Shown: positions 9,131 through 18,115 of the stretch, piece after piece
Numbering within the stretch: position 1 is the first letter of the stretch
Layout of the letters: each line of letters opens with the position of its first letter
Made by a program: the position numbers and the translations under genes
NCBI RefSeq assembly: GCF_020463795.1
Contig: NZ_CP080025.1
Span: forward strand, 3,655,501 to 3,719,500
Source of the DNA: Echinicola marina
Lineage (GTDB): Bacteria > Bacteroidota > Bacteroidia > Cytophagales > Cyclobacteriaceae
Length of the DNA: 64,000 bases
Reading direction: 5' to 3'
The notes under the pieces: generated by a model
What the model saw: the letters and a program-made list of their open reading frames with translations, nothing else
Told to the model about the DNA's origin: nothing
Databases searched by the model: none

Positions 9131-10319
9131 GAAATGTTTAATTATACCTTCTTGGTACCCAACCCTTAATAATCCGTTAAAAGGGTCTTTTTTTAGGGAG
9201 CAGGCAGCTTTTCTTTCTCATCATAAGGATATTGATATAAAAGTTTTATATGGCTTGAAACAATCAACACCTTTGTTGAAATTATTATGGATTTATTTTC
9301 TGAGTTTTATAAAATCTAATTTAGAGATTGATCGTCAATTTTTGCCTCAAAACCCAATAGCTTATGGATTTATCATTCCGGATAATAGAAGAGTACCAGA
9401 TCGTTTTCGAATCCAATTGGCGAGATATTTTTACAGGAAAGCATATGACTCATATGTGAAAATAAATGGTATTCCAGACCTTATTCACGCCCAAAGCGGA
9501 ATGGATGCAAGTATATATGCTCACGAACTTTCTAAAATTAATAATATCCCTTTTGTGATTATAGAGCATCAGGTTTTTGTTTTTCATTATTATTCAAGGT
9601 TGAGGGCTAAACTGATACTAGATGCTTTTAAAGCTGCCACAAAAATAGCAACAGTAAGTTATGATGAAAGACGTCAAGTATTGATGAATCAACCCGAATG
9701 TAACCCTGAAGTAATTTGGAATTTGGTGGATGAAACGAAATATGAAATTGATTTGAGTAGAAGAAACAGGAAGTTTACCATCATAACTATTTTAAATTCC
9801 TTACCAATAAAAGGTGCGATAACATTTTTAGAAGCTATAAAAGAGGTAGTAAAGATGAATCATGATGTCGAATTCATCATGATTGGAAAAGGTGGTGATT
9901 TAGATTCCAAAAATGCTGAACATAATATGTTTATTACCAAAAGTAAAGAACTGGGGATATATGAAAAAGGCACATTTTTACCTTTTGTAGAGAGATCAAA
10001 AATAAGTGATGTGTTAAATAGAGCACATGTTTTTGTTTCTCCTACCATTCAGGAGCCTCATGGAATCGCAGTAAGGGAGGCGATGATGTGTGGTTTGCCT
10101 GTTGTAACAACTGCAAATGGTGGAGTAGAAGATAGTATTACCCATGAAACAGGTCTGGTTGTACCAGTAAAAAATCCCCAATCATTGGCTGAAGCTATTA
10201 TAAAGATTAAAAATAAGGAGGTACTTATTAATCCTCAAAAAATCAGAAATTTAGCTGTTTTTCAATGTGGAAGAGAAACTTTTTTTAAATCTATGAAATC
10301 ATTTTATCAAGTTGACTAG
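9114..10319 (+). CDS. glycosyltransferase family 4
   Basis: GT-B fold retaining glycosyltransferase, 401 residues. LIIPSWYPTLNNPLKGSFFR is a common GT4 N-terminus, and the C-terminal Rossmann half has EPHGIAVREAMMCGLPVVTT, the E-x7-E donor-binding motif, followed by TGLVVPVKNPQSLAEAI. The ATG at 9114 lies 17 bases inside the FkbM gene, and the next gene begins eight bases before this stop. AT-rich. Donor not predictable. Confidence 0.9.
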   Translation: MVVLDKKCLIIPSWYPTLNNPLKGSFFREQAAFLSHHKDIDIKVLYGLKQSTPLLKLLWIYFLSFIKSNLEIDRQFLPQNPIAYGFIIPDNRRVPDRFRIQLARYFYRKAYDSYVKINGIPDLIHAQSGMDASIYAHELSKINNIPFVIIEHQVFVFHYYSRLRAKLILDAFKAATKIATVSYDERRQVLMNQPECNPEVIWNLVDETKYEIDLSRRNRKFTIITILNSLPIKGAITFLEAIKEVVKMNHDVEFIMIGKGGDLDSKNAEHNMFITKSKELGIYEKGTFLPFVERSKISDVLNRAHVFVSPTIQEPHGIAVREAMMCGLPVVTTANGGVEDSITHETGLVVPVKNPQSLAEAIIKIKNKEVLINPQKIRNLAVFQCGRETFFKSMKSFYQVD

Positions 10320-11244
10320 GGATTCATTTAAGGTCTCTGTAATTATTCCTGTTTATAATGCAGCATCTTTTGTTGAGGAGGCAGTGGAATCAGCTATTCA
10401 TTTAACAGAGGTGGGGGAAGTGATTTTGGTGGAAGATGGATCTAAGGATAATTCATTGGAAGTTTGTAACAGAATTGTTGCTAAATATTCTTCTGCTGTT
10501 CTTGTGACGCACTCTAATAGAAAAAATAAAGGAGCTTCAGCAAGTCGAAATTTGGGGATTCAGCATGCATCATTTGAATATATTGCTTTCTTAGATGCAG
10601 ATGATTGGTATGAACCTTTTCGATTCCGTTCTGAAAAAGACATTTTTCAGAATGGAATTAAATTTGATGCTGTCTACTCTTTATCAGCCATTGCTTATCA
10701 AAATGGGGAAATAGAGGAGTTTGGGATTAAAATTGTACTAGAGGACTATCAAAAAAAGTTGGGTACTAAAAGGACTTACCAATTCGGTTTGGAAGAAGAT
10801 TTGATTATTGGGCATACCAATGCCAATACTTTTAGAAAGGAGGTATTATTGGAATTGAACGGATTTGATGAAAGATTGACTTTGCATCAGGATACTGAAT
10901 TATGGTTGAGATTTTCAAGGAAATTTAGTTTCATTTCAGGAGAATTGGATAAGCCTGTTTCTATTGCTAGAAGACATAGTAATAATAGAATTACTGGAAG
11001 ATCGAGGTCTTCTAAAATGAAATTATTGTTAGTTATCATAGATAATATAGGTTTAAATAAACTATATGATTTTGAGAGAAAGTATGTGATATATCATATT
11101 GCCAGAGCCATTTCAAACCCGATTCGTCCACATTTTATGAGAAAGGCATTATTACATGGATTTCAATTTATAATACATCCCATAAGAGCTTGGTTTATTC
11201 CTTTCTTTTATAACTGGGGAATGAAGCATTATAAATTAAAATGA
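10312..11244 (+). CDS. glycosyltransferase family 2
   Basis: GT2 enzyme of 310 residues. VSVIIPVYNAASFVEEAVES, VILVEDGSKDNSLEVC and AFLDADDWYEPF are the nucleotide-sugar and metal motifs; HQDTELWLRFSRKF fits the catalytic-base region. The TTG start at 10312 overlaps the previous gene by eight bases; no in-frame ATG is close enough to give the conserved start. The 3' end overlaps the next gene (ATGA). The sugar is not predictable. Confidence 0.88.
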   Translation: MTRDSFKVSVIIPVYNAASFVEEAVESAIHLTEVGEVILVEDGSKDNSLEVCNRIVAKYSSAVLVTHSNRKNKGASASRNLGIQHASFEYIAFLDADDWYEPFRFRSEKDIFQNGIKFDAVYSLSAIAYQNGEIEEFGIKIVLEDYQKKLGTKRTYQFGLEEDLIIGHTNANTFRKEVLLELNGFDERLTLHQDTELWLRFSRKFSFISGELDKPVSIARRHSNNRITGRSRSSKMKLLLVIIDNIGLNKLYDFERKYVIYHIARAISNPIRPHFMRKALLHGFQFIIHPIRAWFIPFFYNWGMKHYKLK

Positions 11245-12128
11245 GTCAAGTTATTTTGTTTTCAATAATTATTCCCGTTTACAAGGATACCAATAGATTG
11301 ATATTATGCTTAAGGGCACTGATGCACCAGAAAATTAATGGTTATAGATCAGAAATATTAGTAATAAATAATGATCCGGAAGGGGATGTGGAAGTTCCAA
11401 GGGAATTAACTGATTGTTTGAATATTAGAATAATTGATGAACCCATATCTGGTTCTTATGCAGCGAGGAATACGGGAATCAAATACGCAAATGGAAGGAT
11501 CCTGGCGTTTACTGATTCGGACTGTGTTCCGGATAGGGATTGGTTGGAAAATGCCTATCATTTGTTTGAACATGATGATAAAAGGGAAATAGGTATATTG
11601 ACAGGGCCAGTTCCTTTATTTTTCAGGGATTCACATAATCTGACTGCTGCGGAAAAATATGAAAAACATACTGGTTTTACCACTCATTTATATGTAAGAG
11701 AAGGTAAGGCAATTACAGCCAACTGGTTTTCCTATAAAGATGTGATCGAGGAATTTGGAGGTTTTAATGCGGCATTAAAATCAAATGGAGATTCAGATTT
11801 ATCAGGGAAGATCAGCTCCAAATATAAGATTGTGTATAAAGAGGATATCATTGTCCATCATCCAGCCAGGTATCATACAGAGGACTTGGTAAATAAATAT
11901 AGAAGACTATTAGGTGGTGCATTTACCCGCAGGTTTGAGGAGAATACATGGGCTTTTACTCCCCATGTGCTAAATTTTATTTTAAGGAGGTATAGGTTCT
12001 CACTAAAGAAATTCTTTACTGTTCCCATTCATGAGTCTTGGGCCATCTTTAAAGTTTGTAATGCCATCAATTGGGGTGCAGTTAAAGAATACTTTAATTT
12101 GATTAGAGGAGGAGAGACAAAACGGTAG
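11241..12128 (+). CDS. glycosyltransferase family 2
   Basis: GT2 enzyme of 295 residues. SIIIPVYKDTNRLILCLRAL starts the domain, ARNTGIKYANGRILAFTDSD followed by CVPDRDWL gives the metal-binding site, and GGFNAALKSNGDSDLSGKI carries the downstream acidic motif. It is closer to the 'glycosyl transferase 2 with GGF...D.dl' subgroup than to its neighbours. It starts by ATGA overlap. It is followed by a 193-base palindromic repeat, the only sizeable gap in the 3.0-13.3 kb gene train. Confidence 0.87.
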   Translation: MSQVILFSIIIPVYKDTNRLILCLRALMHQKINGYRSEILVINNDPEGDVEVPRELTDCLNIRIIDEPISGSYAARNTGIKYANGRILAFTDSDCVPDRDWLENAYHLFEHDDKREIGILTGPVPLFFRDSHNLTAAEKYEKHTGFTTHLYVREGKAITANWFSYKDVIEEFGGFNAALKSNGDSDLSGKISSKYKIVYKEDIIVHHPARYHTEDLVNKYRRLLGGAFTRRFEENTWAFTPHVLNFILRRYRFSLKKFFTVPIHESWAIFKVCNAINWGAVKEYFNLIRGGETKR

Positions 12129-12321
12129 TGATGGTGGGACTGCCACGCTCCCTTTGGTCGCTCGCAGTGACGTATCCGTCATTGGGAGGGACATAAATAA
12201 TTCAATATATTCGAAAAGGTTTTAGAGAGACCCGAAGCAATCTAATCTACCGAAAATGGGATTGCCTGCCCTCCTGGAGGCGGGCTTCGTCCTCCTACCT
12301 CGTCCTCGCAATGACGTAAAT
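12129..12321 (+). repeat. two REP-like palindromic repeat units between glycosyltransferase genes
   Basis: Two related imperfect palindromes fill this gap: 12138-12172 (GACTGCC...CAGTGACG, with CTCCCTTTGGTCGCTCG inside) and about 12260-12316 (GATTGCCTGCC...CGCAATGACG). The GATTGCC/CGCAATGACG ends are related to 29124-29181 and 31222-31290. They resemble dispersed extragenic palindromes common in Bacteroidota. The second unit can be read in frame with the next gene, which could mislead start choice. Function unknown; mRNA stabilisation or attenuation are possible. Confidence 0.7.
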
Positions 12322-13272
12322 ATGAATCCATTAGTATCCATCATTATCCCAGTTTATAATAAAGCAGCCTATGTGTCACAGACCATAGATTCAGCTTTAG
12401 CTCAGACTTATCAGAATATTGAGATCATATTAGTAGATGATGGATCTACTGATGGATCAAAGTTGATTATAAGAAGATATGCAAAGCAATTCCCTGAAAA
12501 AATAGTATTAATCGAACAGGAAAATTCGGGGGTATCTAAGGCTACAAATAAGGGAATTAGCTATGCAAAAGGTGAATACATCCAATTTCTGGATGCAGAT
12601 GATTTGATTTCATCAAATAAGATAAAAAATCAAGTAAATTTACTTCTGGGCAAGGGTAAAATGACAATGGCCTCTTGTGAGTGGGTCACATTTGTCAAAA
12701 GCAATACTATTTATGAGAATTGGTCATTAGGTGTTTATAAAGATTATGAAATTCCCATACAAATGTTATTGGATTTATATAACAATGCAGAAATGATGCA
12801 GCCTGCTGTTTATTTGTGTCATAGAGAGTTAATTGATAGGGCAGGTGCATGGGATGAAACCCTAATAATAAACCAGGATGGTGAATTTTTTATGCGAGTA
12901 TTACTTCAGGCAGAAAAAATATTATATGAATCTACCCAAAAGGTGTATTACAGAAAACCTGGTGTAACCAATGTGTCTCAGCAAAAATCATTTATGGCTT
13001 CAGCCTCATTATTGGAAAGTTACCGTTGTTATGAAAGAGAATTAAGAAATAAAGAAGATTCAATCAGAGTCAGAATTGCTTTAGCCAAGAATTATCTTAG
13101 ATTTATTTATGTGACCTACCCTAAATACCCTGAACTAATTAGGGAAGCAGAAATGGAGTTTAAAAAGTTTCATTTTGATAGTCCAGTTAGAATAGGGGGA
13201 CCAAAATTCCGAAACTTATCCAAATTCTTGGGCTTTAAAAATGCCATAAGGTTGAAGCGGTTTTTGTCTTGA
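12322..13272 (+). CDS. glycosyltransferase family 2
   Basis: GT2 enzyme. PLVSIIIPVYNKAAYVSQT, IEIILVDDGSTDGSKLII and IQFLDADDLISSNKI are the family motifs, and IINQDGEFFMRVLL the catalytic region. The frame stays open upstream to an ATG at 12256, but that part is translated repeat DNA; the ATG at 12322 (MNPLVSIIIPVYN) gives the normal start and 316 residues. It is expected to add one sugar of the repeat unit. Confidence 0.88.
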   Translation: MNPLVSIIIPVYNKAAYVSQTIDSALAQTYQNIEIILVDDGSTDGSKLIIRRYAKQFPEKIVLIEQENSGVSKATNKGISYAKGEYIQFLDADDLISSNKIKNQVNLLLGKGKMTMASCEWVTFVKSNTIYENWSLGVYKDYEIPIQMLLDLYNNAEMMQPAVYLCHRELIDRAGAWDETLIINQDGEFFMRVLLQAEKILYESTQKVYYRKPGVTNVSQQKSFMASASLLESYRCYERELRNKEDSIRVRIALAKNYLRFIYVTYPKYPELIREAEMEFKKFHFDSPVRIGGPKFRNLSKFLGFKNAIRLKRFLS

Positions 13273-13347
13273 CTGTCCTTGTCTGTGCTTTTAGTCCAGA
13301 TAACTCAGGGGCTCAATTCTCATGTATAACATCTCACTTCTAATCCA

Positions 13348-14286
13348 TTGTTTTCAGTAATCATCCCTTTATACAATAAAGCACCATATATCTGCAGGGC
13401 TATTGAGTCTGTGCTTCAACAATCCTATAGAGATTTTGAGATCATCGTAGTGAATGATGGTTCTTCCGATGGAGGAGAGCAGCTTGTTGAGGAGAGATAT
13501 GGGAGCAAAGTAGTTTTGATTCACCAGGCTAATCAGGGAGTATCAGTAGCCAGAAATAATGGTATTTCACAAGCAAAAGGTGAATATATCGCTTTTTTAG
13601 ATGCAGATGATCTTTGGCACCCAATGTATTTGACGGTAATCAAAGATGGAATCACTCGATTTCCCCAAGCAGGAGTTTGGGGAAGTAGCTACAGTTTTTA
13701 TCAAAAGGAACTAAGTTTTTCTGGAGAAGAGTTTCATTTAATACAAAGGTATTTTGATAAAGCAATTGTTAACACATTGTTTTTTACCTCTGCTATGGTG
13801 ATATCCAAGCGATTTTTTGATGAGAATATTGGATTCAAAGAATACCTGAAAAGAGGAGAGGACCTAGATGTGCTTTTTAGGGCTGTATTGACTTTTGGAA
13901 GTCCTGCATTTTGCAAAGCACGGTTGGTTTGTTACGAACAAGGTGATGTAAAAAGTGCCACTAACGTTCAGTTTGATATATCCTCATCTCTACTATGTGA
14001 AATAGGGCGAAATGGATATTTAAGATCCTCATCAATTGAAAGTAAGGATGACTTTAACCAGTTTAAAATCAAATACATCTATTTTAATCTTTTTCAATAC
14101 TACCTTGATTCCAGAAATTTCCGAGAAATAAGAAGGATTATCAACCATCAGGGGAACAAATATTTTCTTGGTAAAATAGTTTATTTTATTCCTAGTGTTC
14201 TCATGAAGGAAATAGTGAAAGTTTCTTTTCTTAAGAAACAGTTAAGAAACTATCTTAAATTTTGTTTTAGGGTTATCTACGGCTAA
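13348..14286 (+). CDS. glycosyltransferase family 2
   Basis: GT2 enzyme of 312 residues with FSVIIPLYNKAPYICRAIES, EIIVVNDGSSDGGEQLV and IAFLDADDLWHPMYLT, and LKRGEDLDVLFRAVL as the catalytic block. The start is TTG at 13348, giving the exact family N-terminus MFSVIIPLYNK; the ATG at 13322 is out of frame. The stop TAA shares its last base with the ATG of the next gene. It is related to the gene at 12322 and may be an old duplicate. Confidence 0.88.
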   Translation: MFSVIIPLYNKAPYICRAIESVLQQSYRDFEIIVVNDGSSDGGEQLVEERYGSKVVLIHQANQGVSVARNNGISQAKGEYIAFLDADDLWHPMYLTVIKDGITRFPQAGVWGSSYSFYQKELSFSGEEFHLIQRYFDKAIVNTLFFTSAMVISKRFFDENIGFKEYLKRGEDLDVLFRAVLTFGSPAFCKARLVCYEQGDVKSATNVQFDISSSLLCEIGRNGYLRSSSIESKDDFNQFKIKYIYFNLFQYYLDSRNFREIRRIINHQGNKYFLGKIVYFIPSVLMKEIVKVSFLKKQLRNYLKFCFRVIYG

Positions 14287-15347
14287 TGAAAATAATACGC
14301 TTGGTTTCATCATTGGATTATGGAGGAGTTGAAAGGAGGCTGATTAACATTTCTCATTGGCAAGATGAGCATGAATGGATTTTTTGTGCATTAGGTAAAG
14401 GAGGGGAGGCTGAAAAACAAATTATGGAAAACGGAAAGAATGTAGTGGTTTTGGCTCAGAATATAAAGATACCAAGTTTGGTAACTATCCTATCCTTGAT
14501 TAATTTTTTCAGAAAGGAAATGCCTGATGTTATCCATACCTCTGGAGCTGAAGCTAATTTCCATGGAGTGATAGCTGGTAGATTGGCAGGTATTAAAAAT
14601 ATAATTACTGAAGAAATTGGAATTCCTGGACAAAGTAAGGTAGCTAATAAGGTGTTCCAAGGAATTTATAGGTTTTCAAATCATGTCCTTTGTAATGCTA
14701 AAGTAGTGGCGGATTATTTAGTATTAAAAAACAAGGTTTCCATGTCAAAGGTAAAAATCATAGATAATCCTATTCCCAAAAGTATACAATCAAAAATAGC
14801 ATTTTCAAATGATGGAATATTTAGGGTTTTGACCGTTTCTAGATTAGAACCAGTTAAAAACTTGGAGTCTCTGATTCTTGTTTTTTCAAAAATATTACAA
14901 TATTATCCTAAAACCATTCTTACTATTATTGGTGATGGCCCACAAAAAGAACATCTTAAGGGAATGGTGAATGAAATGAACCTAGATCATAAAGTGGATT
15001 TTGTTGGGTTTAAGACTAGGCCTTGGGAAGCTATTCTAAATGTGGACCTGTTCGTATTAAACTCACATACGGAAGGGTTTTCCAATGCATTGGCTGAGGC
15101 GATGTTGTTGGGGATTCCAGTGCTTTCAACTAAGGCTGGGGTAGCACCAAAGTTGATTTATTCAGGTAAATCGGGCTGGCTGGTTTCTCCTGGTAATGAA
15201 AATGAGCTTTTATCTACAATGCTTTCTATAATGGGATTATCGCTAGAAGAGCTATGTGAGATTGGTTTAAATGGAAAAAGGGAGGTAGAAGAAAAATATT
15301 CTTTGGAAAAACATGTCTCCGACTTGATGGATATATATAATAATTAA
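14286..15347 (+). CDS. glycosyltransferase family 4
   Basis: GT-B retaining glycosyltransferase of 353 residues. LVSSLDYGGVERRLINIS is a typical N-terminal glycine-rich acceptor loop, and LFVLNSHTEGFSNALAEAML carries the E-x7-E donor motif; SGWLVSPGNENELLSTM follows. It starts on the last base of the previous stop codon. The next GT4 gene begins one base after its stop, with a GTG. The pair 14286/15349 may carry out consecutive steps. Confidence 0.9.
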   Translation: MKIIRLVSSLDYGGVERRLINISHWQDEHEWIFCALGKGGEAEKQIMENGKNVVVLAQNIKIPSLVTILSLINFFRKEMPDVIHTSGAEANFHGVIAGRLAGIKNIITEEIGIPGQSKVANKVFQGIYRFSNHVLCNAKVVADYLVLKNKVSMSKVKIIDNPIPKSIQSKIAFSNDGIFRVLTVSRLEPVKNLESLILVFSKILQYYPKTILTIIGDGPQKEHLKGMVNEMNLDHKVDFVGFKTRPWEAILNVDLFVLNSHTEGFSNALAEAMLLGIPVLSTKAGVAPKLIYSGKSGWLVSPGNENELLSTMLSIMGLSLEELCEIGLNGKREVEEKYSLEKHVSDLMDIYNN

Positions 15348-15348
15348 A

Positions 15349-16479
15349 GTGAATAGTATTAGGCTACTTTTTTGTGTCGAAACTATTGCATCTGGGGGGG
15401 TGGAACAGACACGTTTGATGATTTGTAAATATTTAATCCATAGAGGTTTTCAAATAAAAATAACCTGTACCTATGCTGGAGGCCCTATTGCAGATTCATT
15501 TCAGAAACTTGGTGTAGAACTCATTCAGGTTGGAGCTATGAAAGGGCCATTTGATATAGATGTACATAGAAAAGTTCAGAATTTAATTAAATCTTTTCGC
15601 CCACATATTATTCATGGGGGGGTATTTGAAGGAAATAGTGTAACAGCCATTTCTGGTTTTTTAAAGAATGTTCCAATACGTATAATAGAAGAAACTTCCG
15701 ATCCTCAGAATCGCTCAACAAAAGCAAACTGGCTTTTAAAAATATATTCTAAAATGTCAGATAAGGTTGTCGCCATTTCTCCCAAGGTTTATGAGTATCT
15801 AAGTTTGGAGGCAAAAATAAAACCGAAAGAAAAAATAGTTTTAATTAATAATGCTGTGCAAGCTATTCAAAGAAGTGCTTCTAATGAAATCGCTAGATTA
15901 AAATTAAAATTTGGGATAGGAGATGGAAATTTAGTAATTGGCTTTGTAGGAAGATTGAATAATGATCATAAAAGGATATCTGATTTATTGTCAGCGTTAC
16001 CACTATTAAAATCAAACAGGATTAAATTACTAATTGTGGGAAACGGAGTCGATATGCAGATGATTAAAGAGAGAGTCGATGAATTGAAACTTTCGAATCA
16101 GGTAATATTTGCTGGATATCAATTTAATACCTCAATATTTTACCAAATCATGGACATAGCCTGTTTCCCCTCTGCAAGGGAAGGCTTTGGCTTAGTAGCC
16201 GCAGAAGCCATGATGCATCATTTACCAGTGGTAGCGACCAAGGTAGGCGGCTTACAAAATGTGGTGGTGGATGGAGAAACCGGTTTTTTAGTCCCACCCT
16301 ATAATCCCCAGTCCCTGGCCGACAAGCTCCAACACCTCATCGACCACCCCGACCTCAGAACCCAATTCGGCCATGCCGGTTACGAAAGAGCCAAAAAGCA
16401 TTATTCCGCAGAAAGGTACGTAAAGGAGGTAGAGGATTTGTATTTGGGGCTATTGAAGGAGAAAGGGATTACGCCCTAA
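15349..16479 (+). CDS. glycosyltransferase family 4 (mosaic composition)
   Basis: GT-B glycosyltransferase of 376 residues. CVETIASGGVEQTRLMICKY opens the N-terminal domain and SAREGFGLVAAEAMMHHLPV carries the E-x7-E donor motif, followed by VDGETGFLVPPYNPQSLADK. GTG start at 15349. Up to about 16140 the DNA is AT-rich like the upstream genes; from about 16150 it is markedly GC-richer (for example 16300-16390), within one uninterrupted reading frame. This suggests recombination in the conserved donor-binding half, mirroring the break inside the Wzt gene. It is the last gene of the compact gene train. Confidence 0.9.
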   Translation: MNSIRLLFCVETIASGGVEQTRLMICKYLIHRGFQIKITCTYAGGPIADSFQKLGVELIQVGAMKGPFDIDVHRKVQNLIKSFRPHIIHGGVFEGNSVTAISGFLKNVPIRIIEETSDPQNRSTKANWLLKIYSKMSDKVVAISPKVYEYLSLEAKIKPKEKIVLINNAVQAIQRSASNEIARLKLKFGIGDGNLVIGFVGRLNNDHKRISDLLSALPLLKSNRIKLLIVGNGVDMQMIKERVDELKLSNQVIFAGYQFNTSIFYQIMDIACFPSAREGFGLVAAEAMMHHLPVVATKVGGLQNVVVDGETGFLVPPYNPQSLADKLQHLIDHPDLRTQFGHAGYERAKKHYSAERYVKEVEDLYLGLLKEKGITP

Positions 16480-16675
16480 ATCCCTCCCGAATCAAGTTCG
16501 GGACAGGCTTTGTAGAGAGACATATTGATTCCGTTTACGATTATGGTTCCTCACCCTAAAGGGGGAGGCTAGGAGGGGGGGACAGAAGCCATTGAGTTTA
16601 TCTCTATAGGGATGACCTATCAAATTAATCTCTATATTTACCCCAACATAAAACCACAAAAGTCAAAGAAATACT

Positions 16676-17923
16676 TTGCTCGACCTCATCATTATCATCA
16701 TATGCCTTATCGCCCTGGTCAATACCAACCAAAGTATGGCCAAAAAATTTGGCCTGCCCCAAAAATACCAATACCACCTCCACTACCTCCTTTTTTACCA
16801 CCTCTTTTTTAGCCTATTCTTTACCTGGTATATCCTTAATTTTGGAGGGGATTCGCAAGGTTATTGGCGTTTGGGAATGCAACAGGTGTTGATTCATGGA
16901 GAGGAAACTTGGATGAAATATTTTGGGGAAAGCACCACCTTTATTTTATGGTTATGTTATATCCCTAGTAAAGTGTTTGGATTAAGTTATATCACAGGAA
17001 ATATTTTATTTGGTTTTTTAGGTTTTATAGGGATTAGATATCTTTTCATTTTGACGGCTGAGTATTTCCCGTTAAACCATAAGATCTTAAATATCCCTTT
17101 ATTTCCTGCCATTTTTTATATGGCTAATTTTAATTTTTGGACTGCAGGAGTGGGGAAGGATGCTATTTGCTTTTGGGCCATTGCCTGGTTTATGTTTGCA
17201 GTACAAAAGTACAATTCCCGTTGGTGGCAAGGTCTAATTGCCTTTTTCTTTGTGTACATGGCTAGACCCCATATGGGGCAGGCATTGATTGGTGGAACAG
17301 CCTTTGCTATTATATTGGGATCAGAAATTCGAAGGGAATATAAATTTGTATTAGGTGCTTTAGCTTTGTTTGGGACTTTTTATTTAAGTTCTCATACTAT
17401 GGAGGTACTTGAGTTGGATGATCTTTCATTGGATAGTTTAGTTGCTTATACAGGTGAAAAAGTTGGTAATTTGAATGATAGTCATGTGGGGTCTGGAGTA
17501 GATATGAATAATTATTCTTTACCTCTAAAGATTTTTACTTATATGTATAGACCGATTTTTATTGATGCCCATAATATCATGGCTTTCTTAAGTTCCATAG
17601 AAAATGCTTTGTACCTATGGTTAAGTTTGTTTATTGTTAGAAACTGGACCCCAGAGGCATTAAGGGATATGCCGGTTTTCTTAAAGGTGGGTTTTGTGAC
17701 CTTTATTCCCGTAACCTTGGCCTTTGCCAATAGTTTAGGAAACTTAGGGGTAATCATGCGCATGAAGAATATGATGATGATCTATTTTGTCCTTTTTATT
17801 CTATTTCTGATCGTCTACAATAAAAAGCTTCGCTACCAAAAGCACTTGGAAAAACAACGCTATTACCAAAAACGCCAAGAAATCATAGCACAGAAAGCAG
17901 CAGCAAAAGAGGAAAATGTCTAA
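16676..17923 (+). CDS. polytopic membrane protein, candidate O-antigen polymerase-like
   Basis: Integral membrane protein of 415 residues with roughly nine hydrophobic segments. It is a paralogue of the protein at 22679-23857: shared blocks include GGDSQGYW after the second segment, FWTAGVGK in the middle and ANSLGNLG...MRMK near the last segment. The role is unproven; an EpsG/Wzy-like polymerase or a glycan flippase partner would fit the locus. The start is TTG at 16676 (MLDLIIIIICLIAL), chosen because it gives the same N-terminal segment as the paralogue; it lacks an obvious ribosome site. The stop codon is the first base triplet of a heptad-repeat tract. Confidence 0.75.
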   Translation: MLDLIIIIICLIALVNTNQSMAKKFGLPQKYQYHLHYLLFYHLFFSLFFTWYILNFGGDSQGYWRLGMQQVLIHGEETWMKYFGESTTFILWLCYIPSKVFGLSYITGNILFGFLGFIGIRYLFILTAEYFPLNHKILNIPLFPAIFYMANFNFWTAGVGKDAICFWAIAWFMFAVQKYNSRWWQGLIAFFFVYMARPHMGQALIGGTAFAIILGSEIRREYKFVLGALALFGTFYLSSHTMEVLELDDLSLDSLVAYTGEKVGNLNDSHVGSGVDMNNYSLPLKIFTYMYRPIFIDAHNIMAFLSSIENALYLWLSLFIVRNWTPEALRDMPVFLKVGFVTFIPVTLAFANSLGNLGVIMRMKNMMMIYFVLFILFLIVYNKKLRYQKHLEKQRYYQKRQEIIAQKAAAKEENV

Positions 17924-17962
17924 AGCTGAATGCCGAAAGCCAATGGCCGAAGGCATCAGGCT
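17921..17962 (+). repeat. degenerate 7-bp repeat tract starting at the stop codon
   Basis: Six consecutive 7-base units (TAAAGCT, GAATGCC, GAAAGCC, AATGGCC, GAAGGCA, TCAGGCT) begin exactly at the TAA of the preceding membrane-protein gene. It is the first of the heptad tracts that occupy the gaps up to 26.1 kb. Confidence 0.6.
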
Positions 17963-17968
17963 TATGCT

Positions 17969-18017
17969 GTTCCACATTTGCGATGTGAAACTCAAATAAT
18001 AGGGCATTGGTAATGCC
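17969..18017 (+). repeat. double-hairpin repeat, copy A (degenerate)
   Basis: GTTCCACATT TGC GATGTGAAAC followed about ten bases later by AGGGCATT GGT AATGCC. It is the most degenerate of four copies (others at 20052, 20239 and 23903) of a two-hairpin module. Confidence 0.6.
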
Positions 18018-18115
18018 ATAGCATACCCGTTGTGCTGAGGGCTGTGCCCCAGTACCACAAACCCTGAGCCCGCCTGCTGTAGGCAGGCCTGCCTACCTTT
18101 AGGTAGGTCTCAGAC

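Noticed and set aside
16612-16812. 66-codon open frame overlapping the membrane protein start
   Set aside because: Low-complexity proline/tyrosine product in a different frame; the overlapping membrane protein has a clear paralogue.
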